Assembly (NCBI GenBank): GCA_963978905.1
Contig: OZ022261.1
Location: 38,148,130 to 38,212,129, forward strand
Length of the DNA: 64,000 bases
DNA from: Trichostrongylus colubriformis
Lineage: Eukaryota > Nematoda > Chromadorea > Rhabditida > Trichostrongylidae
Direction: 5' to 3'
Both the position numbers and the translations under genes were made by a program. The notes under the pieces are model-generated. The model did not search any database, had not been told where the DNA came from, and saw only the letters and a program-made list of their open reading frames with translations. Below, in pieces: positions 23,301-31,961 of this stretch; position 1 is the stretch's first letter, and each line of letters starts with the position of its first letter.

Positions 23301-26300
23301 TTTAAAAAGGTGATCAATCGATAATCTTTTTTGCACTGGATACTGTACTGTGATATCGCTTGACGACTTTTCGAAGAATGTAGAGAGGAGGGTCGTATGG
23401 ACTTGATCGGTTAGAGTGGTAGCGTTTCCCAAAAATTCAACTCAACGCAACGCTTGACCCTAGGGAGAAAAAGAACCCCCTTCCTTTCGCACGCAGATTG
23501 ACACGTCAATAATGTCCAGGTGGTGGTCACTCCATAATATGCTCCGTCTCCCTATTAGAACAGCATGAAAATCGCTTTTTCCTAGTTTTATACAGTTTCA
23601 AATACAGTTCCTGAATCCTTCTGCTTACTAGTCCTTGAAGATGACAAACAGTTGTAAAATTAGCGAGTACAAGCAAACTGTTCAAATCTGATCATTAGAT
23701 TTAGTAGACACAGTGAAAGAAAGTTTGGATTAGTGAACAGATTCTAATAACATCGTAGATTTACATGACCATTGCAACAGTCTATTTCTCGAGTATCCAG
23801 TGTCAACACCACTGTGAAGGTGAGTACGCTACAATGTTTAAAATTACCGTAAGCTCTCCGTCACTGTTGAAGACGGCTCACTGAAGGCGATGCGCCTGTA
23901 ACATTCAGTTGTTGCAACCTCTAAAATGTACTCGCACTTCTACTCTGACGCTTTTCAAGTACTAACATGAGGTGATACAGAAATCTATTTTGCCCAAGTT
24001 CCGCGTTGTTTTGAATGTGCCGTATTCTTCACGCAAATTTCCTGATAATCATGTCAGTACCAGTTCGGTGACATCGGTTAGTGAGAATCTTGATAACTGC
24101 GCTTCTCCGCTTCCTTTGTTCTCAACTTTCTCTTTTCGCAAAATCTTCAGAATCCTCAACAGCTCGACCACCACCGGATAGACCAGCTTATTGAAAGAAT
24201 CGTCCACGGGTAGACGGCTCTTTCTGCTACCCATATATTCATGTTTTATTTGCCTAATAAGGACCGTATGAAAAGATGCACGCGAAAAAAATGTGAAACC
24301 GGCTAAGATACAGCACCACAAAGTTTTGGCCGGGTTAGCGAGCCTTCGAGCGAATGCCCACCTCGTCGTTCGCCGCAATCGGAGCCGCACTGTAGGGAGA
24401 GAAAATTATGTAAACAGTCCCATTCTCCGTTTTCAACCGCGGCGAACGACGAGACGGGGCTTTTACTCGAGGCCCCGCCCACCCGGCCGAGAATTTAGGG
24501 AGCTGGATCTTAGGCGAATTCTCACTTTTCCGCGTGAAACTTTGCATGCGGCCCTTATTAGGCAAATGCAGCATAAATATGTATATTATTAACAAAGAAA
24601 CTCATTTTTCCGAGGACGATTCCCTTGAGCCTTTACCATACATTGCTATGGAAGTCGATTTCGATAGGTAGTCGCTGAGTAGGTTGGGAACGTTCTTAAG
24701 TTGTGGCATGATAGGCGTTGATATCACTTCGAGCGCTTCTCCTGTACATCCCCGATTCCGCATTTCGGTTTCACAGGTGTCCTCCTAACTACGGCCAGTT
24801 TACTTGGCTCGCCGGTGCCACAGTAACCTCCTCAGCACCATCGAGTTTATAAAGACTTAGATCAACTGAAAGACTGTCAAGGTGAACGCTTAAAATGGTG
24901 GTGCTGATGGGTGGTTAAATGGACTCTGGATCCCCAATGTTTGACTTCACCCATTCTTGCCCGCCCACTGCCATGAGTGCAACGAAATAGAGGCATTTGG
25001 CCTTCCTAGCAGCTGCACCGCACTTTGTAGTAGTGATGGCTATCGACCCGGCCTCGGGCGGGGATAATTACGCCAAAAATCCGCGTGGCCGCCCGCGGCG
25101 AGTCCGAGTTGGATTACACCGTCTCAGGAAACCTGCACATCTAAGATGGCGATAGTATCCGAACCTAAGGTGCGACAGCGCGTGCGGTCGCGTGCGCATC
25201 GTTGCTGGGGCGCGCCAAACATTTGAAAAATGACGGATGGAGTGGCGCCGTAGCGATTTCAACATAGATGCCAAGATCTAATCACATTTATACCTCTGCC
25301 TCATGTAGTTTGCTACATCATGCGCTATAAAAAGTCTAGATGTGGGGAGATTATTCTATTCCTTTCGATACCTCAATATCCGATCACCAATGATCAGCTA
25401 CTGATAGTGCGAGAAGAGCCCGAAGAACTGACGTTTCACAATTTTCCTTGTTGAAAAATCAAACACTTAAAGACTCATTTTGCGCTCATTGTATTCAATC
25501 ACTAAATGTCGAGCACCATAAAAGTGGATGCAGCCGTGCTAATATAGATGTGCAGAGGCCCTCACTGTTGCGCTCAACCGAAACCGTTATACAATCATCA
25601 GCTTGTGCACTCAGGTGTATATTTTTACCTAAGCCTTCTTTAGGAGGGATAGGGACTTTCTCTTAAAGAAAGCCTTAGGCTAAGAACCTAGGCAGAAGTA
25701 GAACGCGACGCTGAGCACATTGAAGTGCCCCCACCAACTATATTAGCACCGGGTGAGAGAGGTGTTAAAAATACGTGGGTCGAATTTAGACAGAAGCCGT
25801 GGAATTCAAGAGCCCGAAAATGGTTAGATACGTTGTGAAATAGAACGAGGGGTCATCGCCAAATCAATACGACAAACGATTTACGAGTAATGCAGATTGT
25901 AACAAACAAAACGTACTACGAGATACCCACACTCAGTACGGCGCCGCTTAGCGCGCCCCAGCAACGATGCGCACGCGATTCGGTTATTTCTTCACTTCCG
26001 CACTAATGAGCACCTCGTCCTTCATATTTGATGATCCTTCCATATTCGGCCCGCATTACCCCTATCACTGCTTTCAAGAATGAGTACGTAAGGGTAGTCA
26101 TGCAGATGGCTCGTGTCTAGCTGAAGGTGAGGAAGCTGCGGCTATGATGGCACGGGCACGTGCTCAGAAGACTGGAGGATCACCCTACGAGAAGGGCTCT
26201 ATAGTTAGAAGCCTTGGGCCGGCGATTACGTGGGGATCCAAAGTGGAGATGAAAAGATGTTTTCGAATAGGACCTCATCACTATGCAGGCCACGGCAGTG

Positions 26301-28665
26301 AATGCTTTAAACAGAATCAAATGGCGACGTCTGGCAAAAATGCGGACCCTGCGACGACGCGGCATTAGCGCCAGCGAGAAGAAGAAGAATCTGCCTTTGA
26401 AATCAGAGCCGTAGCAGTGAAATCGGTATACGGAAGGGAAGGGCTAGTAAGCAGAGCATTCAGGAACTGGATTTGACTGTGTGGAACTACGAGAGAGCTA
26501 TTTCGATGCTGTCTTAGGAAGGGACATCTCATGGATTAACTACGTCATTCATCATGATGAGTTCCCGACTCGAATGCAGGAGGGCGGCACTCACAATGTT
26601 AATTTTGATAAAGGGAACCTTTTCACTTCTGGCCCTTTCTTTGAGTTCTTAGGCTGCAATGGAAGTGGCATGAAAAATAGATGGGGAAATAGAAGTTGAT
26701 GAAGGATCCTTATATAAATAGTATTGTGCGAAAATTTCGAAATTATATTTTGGAAACTCAAAACTTGTGTTCTATTTGCTTTGCTCAGATAGTATGAATG
26801 AAAAAGTAAGTGCACACAAAACTGACCACCGAGGTAAGGATGAATAGCATTCCACACACCCATTGGACCAGTTCTAAGTCGCTGTCCAATACCCAGTTCA
26901 ATCAAAAACAAAGGCAGCCCAAGCAGTACCATCATGATCACATAAGGAATCAGAAATGCTCCTGAAACGTAAACTCATTTCTTCCCGAACTTTTTTCAGT
27001 TTATTTTCCCTTCCGGCAACATCCAATCCAACACAACTTCTAAAACCGGACTTCTTTATTGCCAAATTCAAAAATGAAAACAAGTTCCATCCTACCACCG
27101 CCGTTTTTCTGGCATAGGTACGGAAACCTCCATACGTTTCCTAATCCAACTGCGTAGCTTACAACACCCATGTAGAACTGCGTCTGAATGATGTCATAAA
27201 GCCTAGTTCAATGTATCGAGTTAAAACTGATATGTTGAGAATGAATTGGGAACTGAAGATAAATCGCCCAAGAAAATTGAAGGTACACACTTTGTTATCC
27301 CACTGCTCGCGTTTCTGGACGTGCTCGTCATCGTGAAAAGTGGCAGACTGATGACTAACCTGAAAATTGAGGCTTCAACACAAGATGGACACACGGTTGC
27401 CCTAGATGTCTTGGACTTCAAGGGCCGACACCAAGTTTTTAGAGGCTGCTGGGAACACGCGTAAGCAGTGCAGCCCCTTGATTGCGTTATTAATGAGAGC
27501 GCATGTTTTCAACCATAGACGACGTTGAAGATATCCTTATTGTGTCTCATGCAAAAGAAAGCTAAAACAAGGTATTCGAAAAACCAAAATACGTCTAAAA
27601 AAGGTGGAGCACCATTCTCCTGGAGTATCATTCTATTTACTTGAAAAGTGTTCAAAATTGATGGAATCATTTATGCGGTATAAGAGTACTGGACGAAAGA
27701 GATAGGTGTTAGCTACGCGGTTGCATGTTACTGAGGTTACCCTTCCTTCATGGCAACAAAAAGTGCTGCTTCTCCCTCGAAGATGCTGACTCATTTCACG
27801 ACGAGTAGGTGTGAAGATCTTGTAGAGTTCCGATGCCAGTTGATGATACAGACTTCATTTATTACAGTTCTCCGTCAAACTGAGAAGTGGCAGGCAAGAA
27901 TACCATCCCAGATTTTGTAAAGAAGCAGGTGGAAAATCACAAGACGAGTTTTCTAATTGTTATGTTGGAGTCTGACTGCGCAGTGAAAGTTTCGTTGCTT
28001 GATTCAAAATTATTTTGATCTAATCTGTAACGCGGGAGAATTCAGAGAATCGCATACCCTCTTACTCAAAGTCGGTCCGTATCATTGCATCTGAGGCCTC
28101 TGACAGGAGCGCGATACCCACCACTAAATTTTTAGAGAAAGACACCATATATGTTATACAACCTGTCTCGCTTATTTCTTGTTTCTCTGTCAATGACATG
28201 ACCTTTTGTGTTTCTTCTATTCGCCTTTAAATTAGACTTTTACAGTCAATGGGGGTGCTTTTGCGGACGCCGTAACGGCGAGGCATAGACGTTAGCGAGA
28301 AGAAGTGAAACGGTGACCACATCAAAGATATTTTGACTGTCAAGGCGTAATGTACGAAAAATCCTAGAACTGATCACTGAAATGATCGATCTTGCCCGAC
28401 TTCACACTTACATAGCCATTGGAAAAAAGTTCCATTGAAAAAATGATTTTGCAGTGGGGCGACACGAGTTAGTATCCAAGGTATTGAATTTGAAAATTTG
28501 TATTGTGAATCTTGCCTCATTCATTTGAAAATCGACGCCTTCAATATTAACCGACTGATCGTTGAAGGTTACTCGCGATCCAAGACGAATCTCTTCTTCG
28601 CTACCAGACGTAAATGTTGCTCGCTTACCAGGAACATCCAAAAGATCCGGAGGGCCGGGAGACAT
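5153..28665 (-). CDS. SLC6-family (SNF) sodium-coupled transporter gene, partial
   Basis: This multi-exon gene encodes an SLC6 neurotransmitter/amino-acid symporter, a 12-TM plasma-membrane carrier that moves its substrate with Na+ (and often Cl-). Exons run right to left: 27183-27096, 26961-26827, 19812-19697, (gap), 12825-12717, 7940-7830, 6085-6007 and 5315-5153; 28665-28573 is a tentative start. Visible family motifs are the TM1 signature [18 protein letters not shown], the TM2 run ending in [18 protein letters not shown] in TM3, and the TM6-TM7 block [10 protein letters not shown] followed by NNCKKDA. CQKNGGG and NNC..DA point to the NTT4/B0AT (SLC6A15-A20) branch rather than the biogenic amine carriers. 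Phases match at every junction between adjacent exons found. The exon after LPWG, which should carry the cysteine-rich extracellular loop, was not found, nor was anything after TM7. Introns reach about 7 kb and are full of MITEs. Substrate cannot be assigned. The family call is firm; the exact member is not. Confidence 0.88.
6007..6085 (-). CDS. SLC6 gene exon: start of TM6
   Basis: This 79 nt exon lies between an ATTTTAG acceptor and a GTGATT donor. It encodes [20 protein letters not shown], then MGLGFG with one base over. VW.EAATQIF.S.GLGFG is the conserved SLC6 run into the unwound TM6 substrate segment. It is too short for a simple long-frame search but fits the flanking exons in phase. 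Confidence 0.9.
7271..7338. repeat. 68 bp near-perfect hairpin
   Basis: ATTGCACCACGGACCAT at 7271 is mirrored by ATGGTTCGTGGTGCAAT ending at 7338, with the intervening bases also partly self-complementary around TTGATTAAATAATGCAATCAA. It is probably a solo MITE or foldback remnant in the intron between SLC6 TM5 and TM6. Confidence 0.6.
7830..7940 (-). CDS. SLC6 gene exon: TM5
   Basis: Thirty-seven codons lie between a TTTAAG acceptor (unusual, lacking CAG) and a GTGAGT donor, phase 0 on both sides. It encodes [19 protein letters not shown], then a segment containing [17 protein letters not shown]. The FPY motif and the RxVTLEGA loop are standard for SLC6 proteins after intracellular loop 2. 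Confidence 0.9.
8997..10130. mobile_element. Mariner-type TIR element with TA target sites
   Basis: TTAGGTTGTCCGGAAAGTTT at 8997 is mirrored by its exact complement ending CAACCTAA at 10130, and TA dinucleotides flank both ends, the Tc1/mariner target duplication. Near 9225-9360 one frame reads [15 protein letters not shown] and [17 protein letters not shown], resembling the mariner helix-turn-helix and its W.. F..GD...DK.RPGRP segment. The catalytic domain is absent, replaced by a long hairpin (9420-9962). Confidence 0.75.
9420..9962. repeat. Long foldback inside the mariner-type element
   Basis: Bases about 9424-9600 pair with about 9762-9960. Shared blocks are CTTTCCAGCAATTT, GTACATATATATGTAGTAC, GATAACCTTTTTCGGCAAAATAAA and AATGGCGTTAGA. 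A second start-like sequence, TTAGATTGTCGGGAAAGTTC at about 9366, lies just before the left arm, suggesting a related element inserted into the first. The right arm carries an extra duplicated AT-rich block (GCTACATATATATATATGTA). Confidence 0.7.
11545..11725. repeat. Diverged relative of MITE family A
   Basis: GCCTAAGCCTTGAAAAGAAA, GGCGAAAATATACGTTTGAG and TGGGATAGTATCAGGTG recall the family centre, in reverse orientation. A similar diverged stretch, with the same TAGTATCAGGTG block, lies at about 16385-16565. Terminal repeats are not clean. Confidence 0.4.
12001..12228. mobile_element. MITE family A, copy 1
   Basis: The copy is framed by GGTGCTAATGTAGTTGGAGA and a complementary end (CTACTATATTAGTACC). 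The centre has TTTTTACCTAAGGC and the later AAACCCAGGCAAAAATA block that define the family. It has no coding capacity. It lies in the SLC6 intron between TM4 and TM5. Confidence 0.7.
12717..12825 (-). CDS. SLC6 gene exon: TM4
   Basis: The exon lies between a TATTTCAG acceptor and a GTGAGA donor. One leading base completes a codon, then come 36 codons: KIGELGGFN, a hydrophobic TM4 ([15 protein letters not shown]) and KGIKSSGK, typical of SLC6 intracellular loop 2. It needs an upstream exon ending in phase 2, which the TM3 exon (phase 0) does not supply, so at least one exon is missing between them. Confidence 0.88.
13163..13384. mobile_element. MITE family A, copy 2 (reverse orientation)
   Basis: The copy carries the family blocks in reverse: CGGCGTCCGGCACTATTTCTG, TTTTAGCCTAAGTCTTAGTT, AGTATATACACTTGAGCATA and CCCCCAACTCCATGAGCAC. 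It lies between the SLC6 TM3 and TM4 exons. Confidence 0.6.
13931..14302. repeat. Long imperfect palindrome (MITE-like)
   Basis: The left arm from 13931 (AATAGGCACACCTCGCGAT, GGTAACTAGTCGGGCTGCAC, CCTTTTTCGCGT) is mirrored on the right (ACGCGAAAAAGGTGCAATCT, GACTAGTTACC, TCGCGAAGTGTGCCTAT) to about 14302. The loop lies around CACTCCGACGCCACCCACTT and its partner AGTGGCATCGGAGTG. Confidence 0.7.
15051..15271. mobile_element. MITE family A, copy 3
   Basis: Family blocks seen are GGCAATGTAGTTCAGGGAGG at the left, ATATTTCTACCTGAGCCTTA in the middle, TAAGGCTTAGGCT, and GGAGTGCCCTCCCAACTACA with AGCACC at the right. It is more diverged than copies 1 and 4. Confidence 0.6.
17181..17252. repeat. 36 bp tandem duplication
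   Basis: A 36 bp unit starting AACCACATAAACACAAAAGA occurs twice without change. It lies in an SLC6 intron. Confidence 0.85.
18169..18332. repeat. 164 bp palindrome
   Basis: CAGTCCATTTCCCAACGCCT and GGCAGGGCGAGGCCTACGGA at the left are mirrored by TCCGTAGGCCACGCCCTGCC and AGGCGTCGGGAAATGGACTG at the right. The loop contains a CTCTCACCTCGCCACACACT-type repeat of TCGCCAC units. Confidence 0.75.
18628..18899. mobile_element. MITE family B with poly-G ends, copy 1
   Basis: The element starts GGGTCAAATAAAGTC followed by about 18 G and GAGACGCAAAA, and ends with the complement (TTGCGTCTC, a run of C, GACTTTACTTGACCC). Its right end, 18827-18897, is itself a near-perfect hairpin of two opposed termini, as if a second copy end had been joined. 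The interior carries AGCTTCTTTTCC and GGAAAGGAGCTTCGA, a second nested inverted pair. Confidence 0.75.
19697..19812 (-). CDS. SLC6 gene exon: TM3
   Basis: The exon is bounded by a CTTTCAG acceptor and a GTGAGT donor. Its first two bases complete the glycine codon left by the exon ending at 26827, giving the family run [34 protein letters not shown] is TM3; the double tyrosine includes the residue that contacts substrate in SLC6 proteins. It ends ALDLPWG in phase 0, just before the large extracellular loop, whose exon was not located. Confidence 0.9.
19946..20155. mobile_element. MITE family B, copy 2
   Basis: The same order of blocks as copy 1: GGGTCAATTAAAGAAGGGGG, ACGCAACTTTTCAGC, AGTTGAAGCTCCTTCTCTCC, GTAAAGGAGCTTCGA, GTGCGTCTCCCC. 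The poly-G is short here (5 G), suggesting the tract expands and contracts. Confidence 0.65.
20560..20807. mobile_element. MITE family A, copy 4 (most intact)
   Basis: TIRs GGTGCTACTGTAGTTGGGAG and CTCCCAAAACTATATTAGCACC face each other. Inside is a second palindrome, ATATCCTTGAGTATTCTGATGA mirrored after a short loop, then TTTTTACCTAAGCCTTATTA and AACCTAGGCAAAAATAGCG. Confidence 0.75.
20921..21420. repeat. 2 x 250 bp GC-rich tandem duplication
   Basis: Two head-to-tail units (20921-21170 and 21171-21420) each start CAAAGGACGG and contain CACGAGGTCGAA, GGCGGGTGCGAGTGCC, GCAGACGTGACGCAGTCACG and ATACGGCGAGTCGTAC; a third unit start follows at 21421. Each unit also has self-complementary ends (GACCTCGTG with CACGAGGTC). 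GC and CpG are far above the flanks. Long open frames on both strands result from base composition; I do not call a gene. Confidence 0.8.
22337..22448. repeat. 56 bp tandem duplication
   Basis: Two identical 56 bp units starting TTCCTTCCTTAATTCTGAGA lie head to tail in an SLC6 intron. Confidence 0.85.
24197..24622. mobile_element. Palindromic GC-rich MITE family C, copy 1
   Basis: Left arm: GAATCGTCCACGG, TTTGCCTAATAAGGACCG, CACCTCGTCGTTCGCCGC. Right arm, inverted: GCGGCGAACGACGAGACGGG, CGGCCCTTATTAGGCAAATG, CCGAGGACGATTC. Arms are roughly 190 bp around a loop near 24385-24435. A close relative lies at 51871-52242 and a fragment near 44785-44850. Confidence 0.75.
25536..25750. mobile_element. 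MITE family A, copy 5
   Basis: Ends are GTGCTAATATAGATGTGCAG and CCCACCAACTATATTAGCAC. The centre holds ATATTTTTACCTAAGCCTTC and TTAGGCTAAGAACCTAGGCA. It sits in the SLC6 intron between TM2 and TM3. Confidence 0.7.
26827..26961 (-). CDS. SLC6 gene exon: TM2 and intracellular loop 1
   Basis: The exon runs from a GTTTCAG acceptor to a GTCAGT donor, with 2 bases, 44 codons and 1 base. It opens with [15 protein letters not shown] (TM2), passes the conserved ELGIGQR motif and ends with [12 protein letters not shown]. Its first two bases complete the glycine codon split with the TM1 exon. Confidence 0.92.
27096..27183 (-). CDS. SLC6 gene exon: TM1
   Basis: The exon follows a CATCATTCAG acceptor and stops at a GTAGGA donor (phase 0 in, phase 1 out; 29 codons plus one base). 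It encodes [18 protein letters not shown] and continues through [11 protein letters not shown]. The unwound TM1 segment with its conserved asparagine (GN) provides Na+ and substrate contacts in this family. This is the strongest family signature in the window. Confidence 0.92.
27246..27350 (+). pseudogene. Possible second Penelope-like RT fragment
   Basis: A frame reading [19 protein letters not shown] resembles the RT palm motif of Penelope-like elements (L.FLDV.V....G.L.TK.YRK) but loses the YRKP continuation. It lies just beyond the SLC6 TM1 exon on the other strand. The similarity is short and could be fortuitous. Confidence 0.35.
28573..28665 (-). CDS. Possible first coding exon of the SLC6 gene
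   Basis: The ATG lies two bases after a TTTATAG acceptor, the arrangement expected at a nematode spliced-leader trans-splice site. Thirty-one codons begin [15 protein letters not shown] and contain an acidic stretch (SEEE), then end in phase 0 before a GTAACC donor. The TM1 exon at 27183 starts in phase 0, so a direct join is possible. Most SLC6 proteins have a conserved W a few residues before TM1; it is missing here, so another small exon may lie between. Placement is inferred from position and phase only. Confidence 0.35.
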
Positions 28666-29132
28666 TTCTATAAAGTAAAATAAGAACGATGATGTAAAAT
28701 AATGATAATGGTTCCAATATTGCAACCATTATTTTTCGTATCAACGTAACGTGTTTCAAATACATTATTCGTACTGCACAAGATGCTGATATCTGAAAAA
28801 GGAAGCGCGTTCTTAACAATTTCTTGACGTTCTGTATCAGCAACTCTCCTTGCTTGCTATACCGGACAAATGGTACCAGCTTGCCGAGAGCTGCAGTAAC
28901 AGAAAATCATCCCTCTTAGTAGAATACAAGCATTCACCGTTTACAGAGCACTATGTTTCTGAACTGAAGCTCGTCCCTATTAACAGCACACACGAGGGCG
29001 AATTTCATTAACTGAGCAGTAAACTCAAGCATTGTACGCTATGTTCACAATAAAGCCAAGAAATTGCGAGAAAAGATACAACTTTTTCTCTTCGCTTACG
29101 CTAAACTACCATCCTACAGCTTTCTTAACAAT

Positions 29133-29341
29133 TTATATGTAAAGCACACGGGATGCTGACGTGGAAAAGCTGTAGAAAAAGCTTCGCACTCCGTTCTGTG
29201 AACGCAGTTTACGAAGTAGGCCGTTCACAATTCCGATACAATTGTCTGTGTTTAAGTGCACCTTCCAGCGAACTTGAAAACAGTCAGAGTGGAAATGCTC
29301 TTTGTGATTGACGAAGAGAGCTTTGAACATTTTTCGAAAGC
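29133..29341 (-). CDS. Unassigned possible terminal exon
   Basis: After a TTATTCACAG acceptor, 69 codons run to a TAA. The product includes FRKMFKALFVNHKEHFHSDC and LLRKLRSQNGVRSFFYSF. I do not recognise it. A partly similar stretch near 28700-28850 without an open frame suggests it could instead be repeat-derived. Confidence 0.25.
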
Positions 29342-30660
29342 CTGTGAATAAAATCTGTCAGATGAGCATACACTCAGTAGGAAGTTGAAGAGACTCCACT
29401 GAAAAAGCTCAACATCAAGAAGAAATAAGAGTTACCACAATGTCAGTATGTTTTGCATCAGCATTTACTGTAGAAGTGTAAAAGTGTGATTTAGGGTGTA
29501 GCCGTCATGAAACTGATCCCACGATGAGGTTATAACAATTATTGGTAAATTATCGCACACGAATTTTTTTCATAAGAACGATTATATGATTAACTGCTAC
29601 CTTTTACAAGAGTATTTGCAAACCAAACTGAGAGTTCACAAGGGTACTTAAACACTTCGCATTCGAAATGTATTCGCTAGGATTACTCTAAGTAAAGTGT
29701 GCGCCTCATCTCTGAATTAAGTGTATGATGAATTCATGGATAGAATGAAAAGCTTGTCAACATAAATCTGAAGGAACTTCCAGAGAATACGATACGTCGA
29801 ACATGTGATCAGGTAAAAGGAATATAGACTGAGGAAGGGTACGCCAGCCGCTGTATTACAACCACTCATCCACACTGCTTCTCCCTCATTCTTGCTGAAA
29901 TTTTCTATCGTTGTTGCGTTTACGAGCTGTAGCCACGCTTTCAGTAATTCGGCTCTTCCTTAACAAAGTGAGCAACAAAATTTTGTTCATGATGAGTTGA
30001 AGAGATAGTGTACTAAAAAGGACTCGATTGAGAAGGATGCGGATCTAACGGGTGTATGAGGATTCATAATCGAAGAATGGCAGAGAAAAGTGAATGAACT
30101 GCGGCCTACCGCAAAAGAGCAAACATGAGAAATAATCCATCTCACGGGAATGGTGTTTTTCGAGGCAAATAATGACTGTGAAGGGGAAGTAGATAAAATT
30201 TAATATCAGTACATACATAAAAGTTCTGCAAGCGGCTCGTTCTGTCCATTCCTCATTCAAACCGCTGCTTCACGGCCCCCGAGACCCCTCAGGAAAATAG
30301 GGTTGGCAAAACGCAAAATGTCACACCTAATCAATTGTAATAGTGGTTGCCGTCGTAAGTACCTACACAAAGACCTCCTGCGTGAGGAAAGTAACTATTG
30401 GACTGCAAAAGGTTTGATGCGAATGAAACTGTGTGAGACATGAAAAACTTAATTCCGAAAGACTTGAAAGAGCTCTTGCATAAAATGGTTGAATATTTAG
30501 TTGATAAAGGATTTTGCGCCTTATGTGCAAGCTTGTAGCTTGCAAAAAGGTTCATTAGTAATCTTTGAGAAACGTCACATGCCCTACACAACTTTAAAGG
30601 ATTTAGCCAGTCAATTTCTGGACGAATGTTTTAATTACTTCAGATAAGCCTACTACTAAC

Positions 30661-30880
30661 CACGAACGATAAGAGCCTGTTGCTGAGCGGGATACTGTCT
30701 ACAGATCACAATGGACGACCAGTGGTGCTGGTTGCCCTTCAGTTTAGCTAAATTTACTAATGAGCGCGTACCCGCAAACAACACAGTTAAAACACTTCGC
30801 CCAATGTTCATCACTGAGTGCTTCACGGTTTCAGAGCATCGATATTCAAGTGCATTGACCGGTTGAACTTGCACCGTAAA
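30661..30880 (-). CDS. Unassigned possible internal exon
   Basis: An open stretch between an ATTTTAG acceptor and a GTTAGT donor. It encodes FTVQVQPVNALEYRCSETVK and IGRSVLTVLFAGTRSLVNL. Composition looks coding-like and splice sites are acceptable, but no family is recognised. With 29133-29341 and 31838-31961 it could form a small minus-strand gene upstream of the SLC6 gene. Confidence 0.3.
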
Positions 30881-31837
30881 CTAAAATCGGAAGTGTATAG
30901 TGTAGAATAAAATAACGTAATTATATCGCAAAGCGTCAGAAAAGCTCAATCCTGATCACGTGGGTAGGAGCGCCCTCTGAGTAGAATCACAGAATGAGTG
31001 TTTATGAATGGATAAAGGGAATGAAAAATGAGAGAGACCAATCAAGATTGCTGTATACCAATTCCTGAGTTGCCAGCTGTTCGCCCATCACGTCCATCTA
31101 ACACTGGACCAACTTCCTCGGGCACTGACGTCAAGCTGCTCGCACTAATGAAAGTGCAAAGAAGCAGCTGCTTAGAGTTCTTACCACAATTACATTTCAG
31201 CAAACGATTTGATGACAAGAACTGGAAATCCCATAATTACGATTTCTGTAGTGTACTAAGGGCCAGCTTGGGCAGGGCCGCACTGCAACAGAAAGCAAAA
31301 CGCAAGCGAAGTTTTAAACTCTTTTACTGATGACGCACACAAATTGTGATACTGAGTAATTCTGCGAATATACGGAGAGCGAGCAGAGTGCGTTCCTGAT
31401 CCTCACAATGAAAATTAATCTATTTGTGAACGGACAATCTTTGTGCTCAAGTCTCGTGGAGCTCGCACGAGCGCACTATGTTTGCTGAAAGATCAGAAAT
31501 CGCCTTCTCCCATAAAACTCGGAAACTGCTGAGAAGCCTATTTGCAACAGTGGCTTCGATGCACTTCCCCGAAAATTTGTAGGAACATAACAGCGGAAAA
31601 CGTCATCTATCAGAACGATATGGAAAAGTAGAAAATGAACGGTGTAGATGCAAGATATTAATGAAAGAACTCGATTTTGGTTAATGACATTTACTCGCAA
31701 AAAATGCCTAGATCAACAAATGTAAAACCTCCGGAAGCTGTCAACTCGAGGTTCTGACACTTACCTACAACATCTAGTTGTTGCTTACATTTAGTGAACC
31801 ACTCGTTTTTGACATTGCCAACCAATGAAGTACTTAC

Positions 31838-31961
31838 AGTTACATTTTTGACATTCAATTCTACTGCTGTTTGATTTGGAGATAGTCTGTTAAGGTACAT
31901 CAAATTTCCATGAGAGCTTCCGGAAATCAGGTCCCGTCGTAACCCAACTATCAGTATCACA
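31838..31961 (-). CDS. Unassigned possible internal exon
   Basis: Between an AAATTATTCAG acceptor and a strong GTAAGT donor, one base plus 41 codons read VILIVGLRRDLISGSSHGNL, then MYLNRLSPNQTAVELNVKNVT. There is a hydrophobic start and two N-glycosylation sequons (NQT, NVT). No family is recognised. Confidence 0.35.
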
